A stretch of DNA of 6,315 bases, from NCBI GenBank assembly GCA_948896875.1, contig CAQUWW010000163.1, forward strand, positions 1-6,315, read 5' to 3'. Below, one piece after another: positions 5,565-6,315 of this stretch. Origin of the DNA: an uncultured Acetatifactor sp. GTDB taxonomy: Bacteria > Bacillota > Clostridia > Lachnospirales > Lachnospiraceae. A program made the position numbers and the translations under genes. Within the stretch, counting starts at the first letter, position 1; every line of letters begins with the position of its first letter. The notes beneath the pieces are model-generated. The model made no database searches. It saw only the letters and a program-made list of their open reading frames with translations, and had not been told where the DNA came from.

Positions 5565-6315
5565 ATGCAGGAGGAAGGAAATTTTCACAGAAGAGAAAAG
5601 CGCCATGGAAAAACAGCGTTTTCCGGAAAAGCATTATTCCATGGGAAGAGAGATTTTCCTGGGAAAAATTGGATAAGCAGGCTTAACAGCATCTTCCTCA
5701 GCCTGGCGCTCCTTTTGGCATTCCTGCCGGCCCGGAGGGTTCTGGCGCAGGAAGGCGCAGTTCCTGACAGGGGCGTAACCATCAATGTGTACAACTGGGG
5801 AGAGTACATTGCCAACGGCACCGATGATTCCCTGGATGTAAACGCCGAATTTACCAGGCGTACCGGCATCCGGGTTAATTATACCACCTTTGACAGCAAC
5901 GAGTCCCTTTATTCCAAACTGGTGGGCGGCGGTGCGGATTATGATGTGATTATTCCCTCTGACTATATGGTATCGAGGCTCATCCATGAGAATATGCTGG
6001 CCGAGCTGGATTTTTCCAATATTCCCAATTATCAGTATATTGACGAGAGCTTTCGTAACCCGGAGTATGATCCGGAGAACCGATATTCCGTACCTTATAC
6101 CTGGGGAGTGGTGGGTTTGTTCTACAATACGGATTACATCGGCGAGGAGATTACCAGTTGGTCTGCGCTGTGGGATGACCGTTATGCGGGGAAGATTCTC
6201 ATGTTCGACAATCCCAGGGATGCCTTTGCCATTGCCCAGTTTTTGCTGGGACAATCGCTGAATACCACAGAGGAAAGCGACTGGCTGGAAGCGGTGGCCC
6301 TTTTAAAGCAGCAGA
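5565..6315 (+). CDS. potD: Spermidine/putrescine-binding protein PotD, N-terminal 250 residues (3' end outside window)
   Basis: The extracytoplasmic polyamine-binding protein that feeds PotBC; the frame is open to the window edge. The family usually has about 350 residues, so roughly 100 or more mature residues are missing. After the export signal come INVYNWGEYI (73-82, with the substrate-box W78 and Y81), a conserved F..RTGI.V.Y.TF.SNE block, YDVIIPSDYMV, RYSVPYTWGVVGLFYNTDYI and SWSALWDDRYAGKILMFDNP, all characteristic of PotD/PotF. The N-terminus is odd. A basic region of about 41 residues precedes the hydrophobic core (about 42-55), and the likely signal peptidase I site is VLA|QE after residue 61. 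There is no lipobox cysteine, although Gram-positive binding proteins are usually lipoproteins. I see no in-frame later start before the hydrophobic core, and GGAGGT 9 nt upstream supports ATG 5565. Confidence 0.94.
   Translation, partial: MQEEGNFHRREKRHGKTAFSGKALFHGKRDFPGKNWISRLNSIFLSLALLLAFLPARRVLAQEGAVPDRGVTINVYNWGEYIANGTDDSLDVNAEFTRRTGIRVNYTTFDSNESLYSKLVGGGADYDVIIPSDYMVSRLIHENMLAELDFSNIPNYQYIDESFRNPEYDPENRYSVPYTWGVVGLFYNTDYIGEEITSWSALWDDRYAGKILMFDNPRDAFAIAQFLLGQSLNTTEESDWLEAVALLKQQ
5598..5669 (+). repeat. Four tandem 18-bp units encoding hexapeptides in the PotD signal region
   Basis: Residues 12-35 of PotD read as four consecutive hexapeptides: KRHGKT, AFSGKA, LFHGKR, DFPGKN. Every unit has G-K at positions 4-5, and three have F at position 2. 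The DNA units are 5598-5615, 5616-5633, 5634-5651 and 5652-5669; the third-base differences show they are not recent identical copies. They add five lysines/arginines from the units' GK and KR positions to the cytoplasmic side of the export signal. Confidence 0.6.

Noticed and set aside
5634..6254. A 206-residue open frame on the minus strand
   Set aside because: It is antisense to potD, whose conserved PotD motifs prove the plus-strand reading.

Overview
The window most likely comes from a Gram-positive anaerobe of the class Clostridia, probably Lachnospiraceae-like. This rests on strong AGGAGG-type ribosome binding sites, TTG and GTG starts, AT-rich intergenic DNA beside coding DNA of balanced composition, and the style of the membrane protein at 605-2482. 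The genus cannot be told from the sequence alone.

Layout, all on the + strand. (1) 3-197 is the C-terminal end of a GNAT-type N-acetyltransferase. (2) 198-604 is an AT-rich gap with no convincing gene. It holds a diverged second copy of the acetyltransferase 3' end, a perfect 15-bp inverted repeat, and two sigma-A-like promoters that overlap the repeat cluster. (3) 605-2482 encodes a 625-residue polytopic membrane protein of unproven function. It looks like a GT-C-type glycosyltransferase and has an outside beta-rich domain. (4) A near-consensus promoter (TTGACA, 17 bp, TATATT) overlaps the stop codon of that gene. It is followed by a leader of about 146 nt that can form stems and contains short overlapping reading frames. 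(5) 2660 to the window end is a spermidine/putrescine ABC importer operon, potA-potB-potC-potD, with potD cut off by the window edge.

The four pot products form one uptake machine. PotD binds polyamine outside the cell, PotB and PotC form the membrane channel, and PotA hydrolyses ATP on the cytoplasmic face. potA/potB overlap by 11 bp and potB/potC by 4 bp, which suggests translational coupling. potD follows after a 97-nt gap with its own ribosome binding site.

The transporter itself is ordinary. The points worth a second look are the PotD N-terminus (a long basic region with four tandem hexapeptides and no lipobox cysteine), the palindrome placed over a promoter upstream of the membrane protein, the duplicated acetyltransferase tail, and the potA leader. 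I found no CRISPR array, tRNA, rRNA, transposase or clear defence system.
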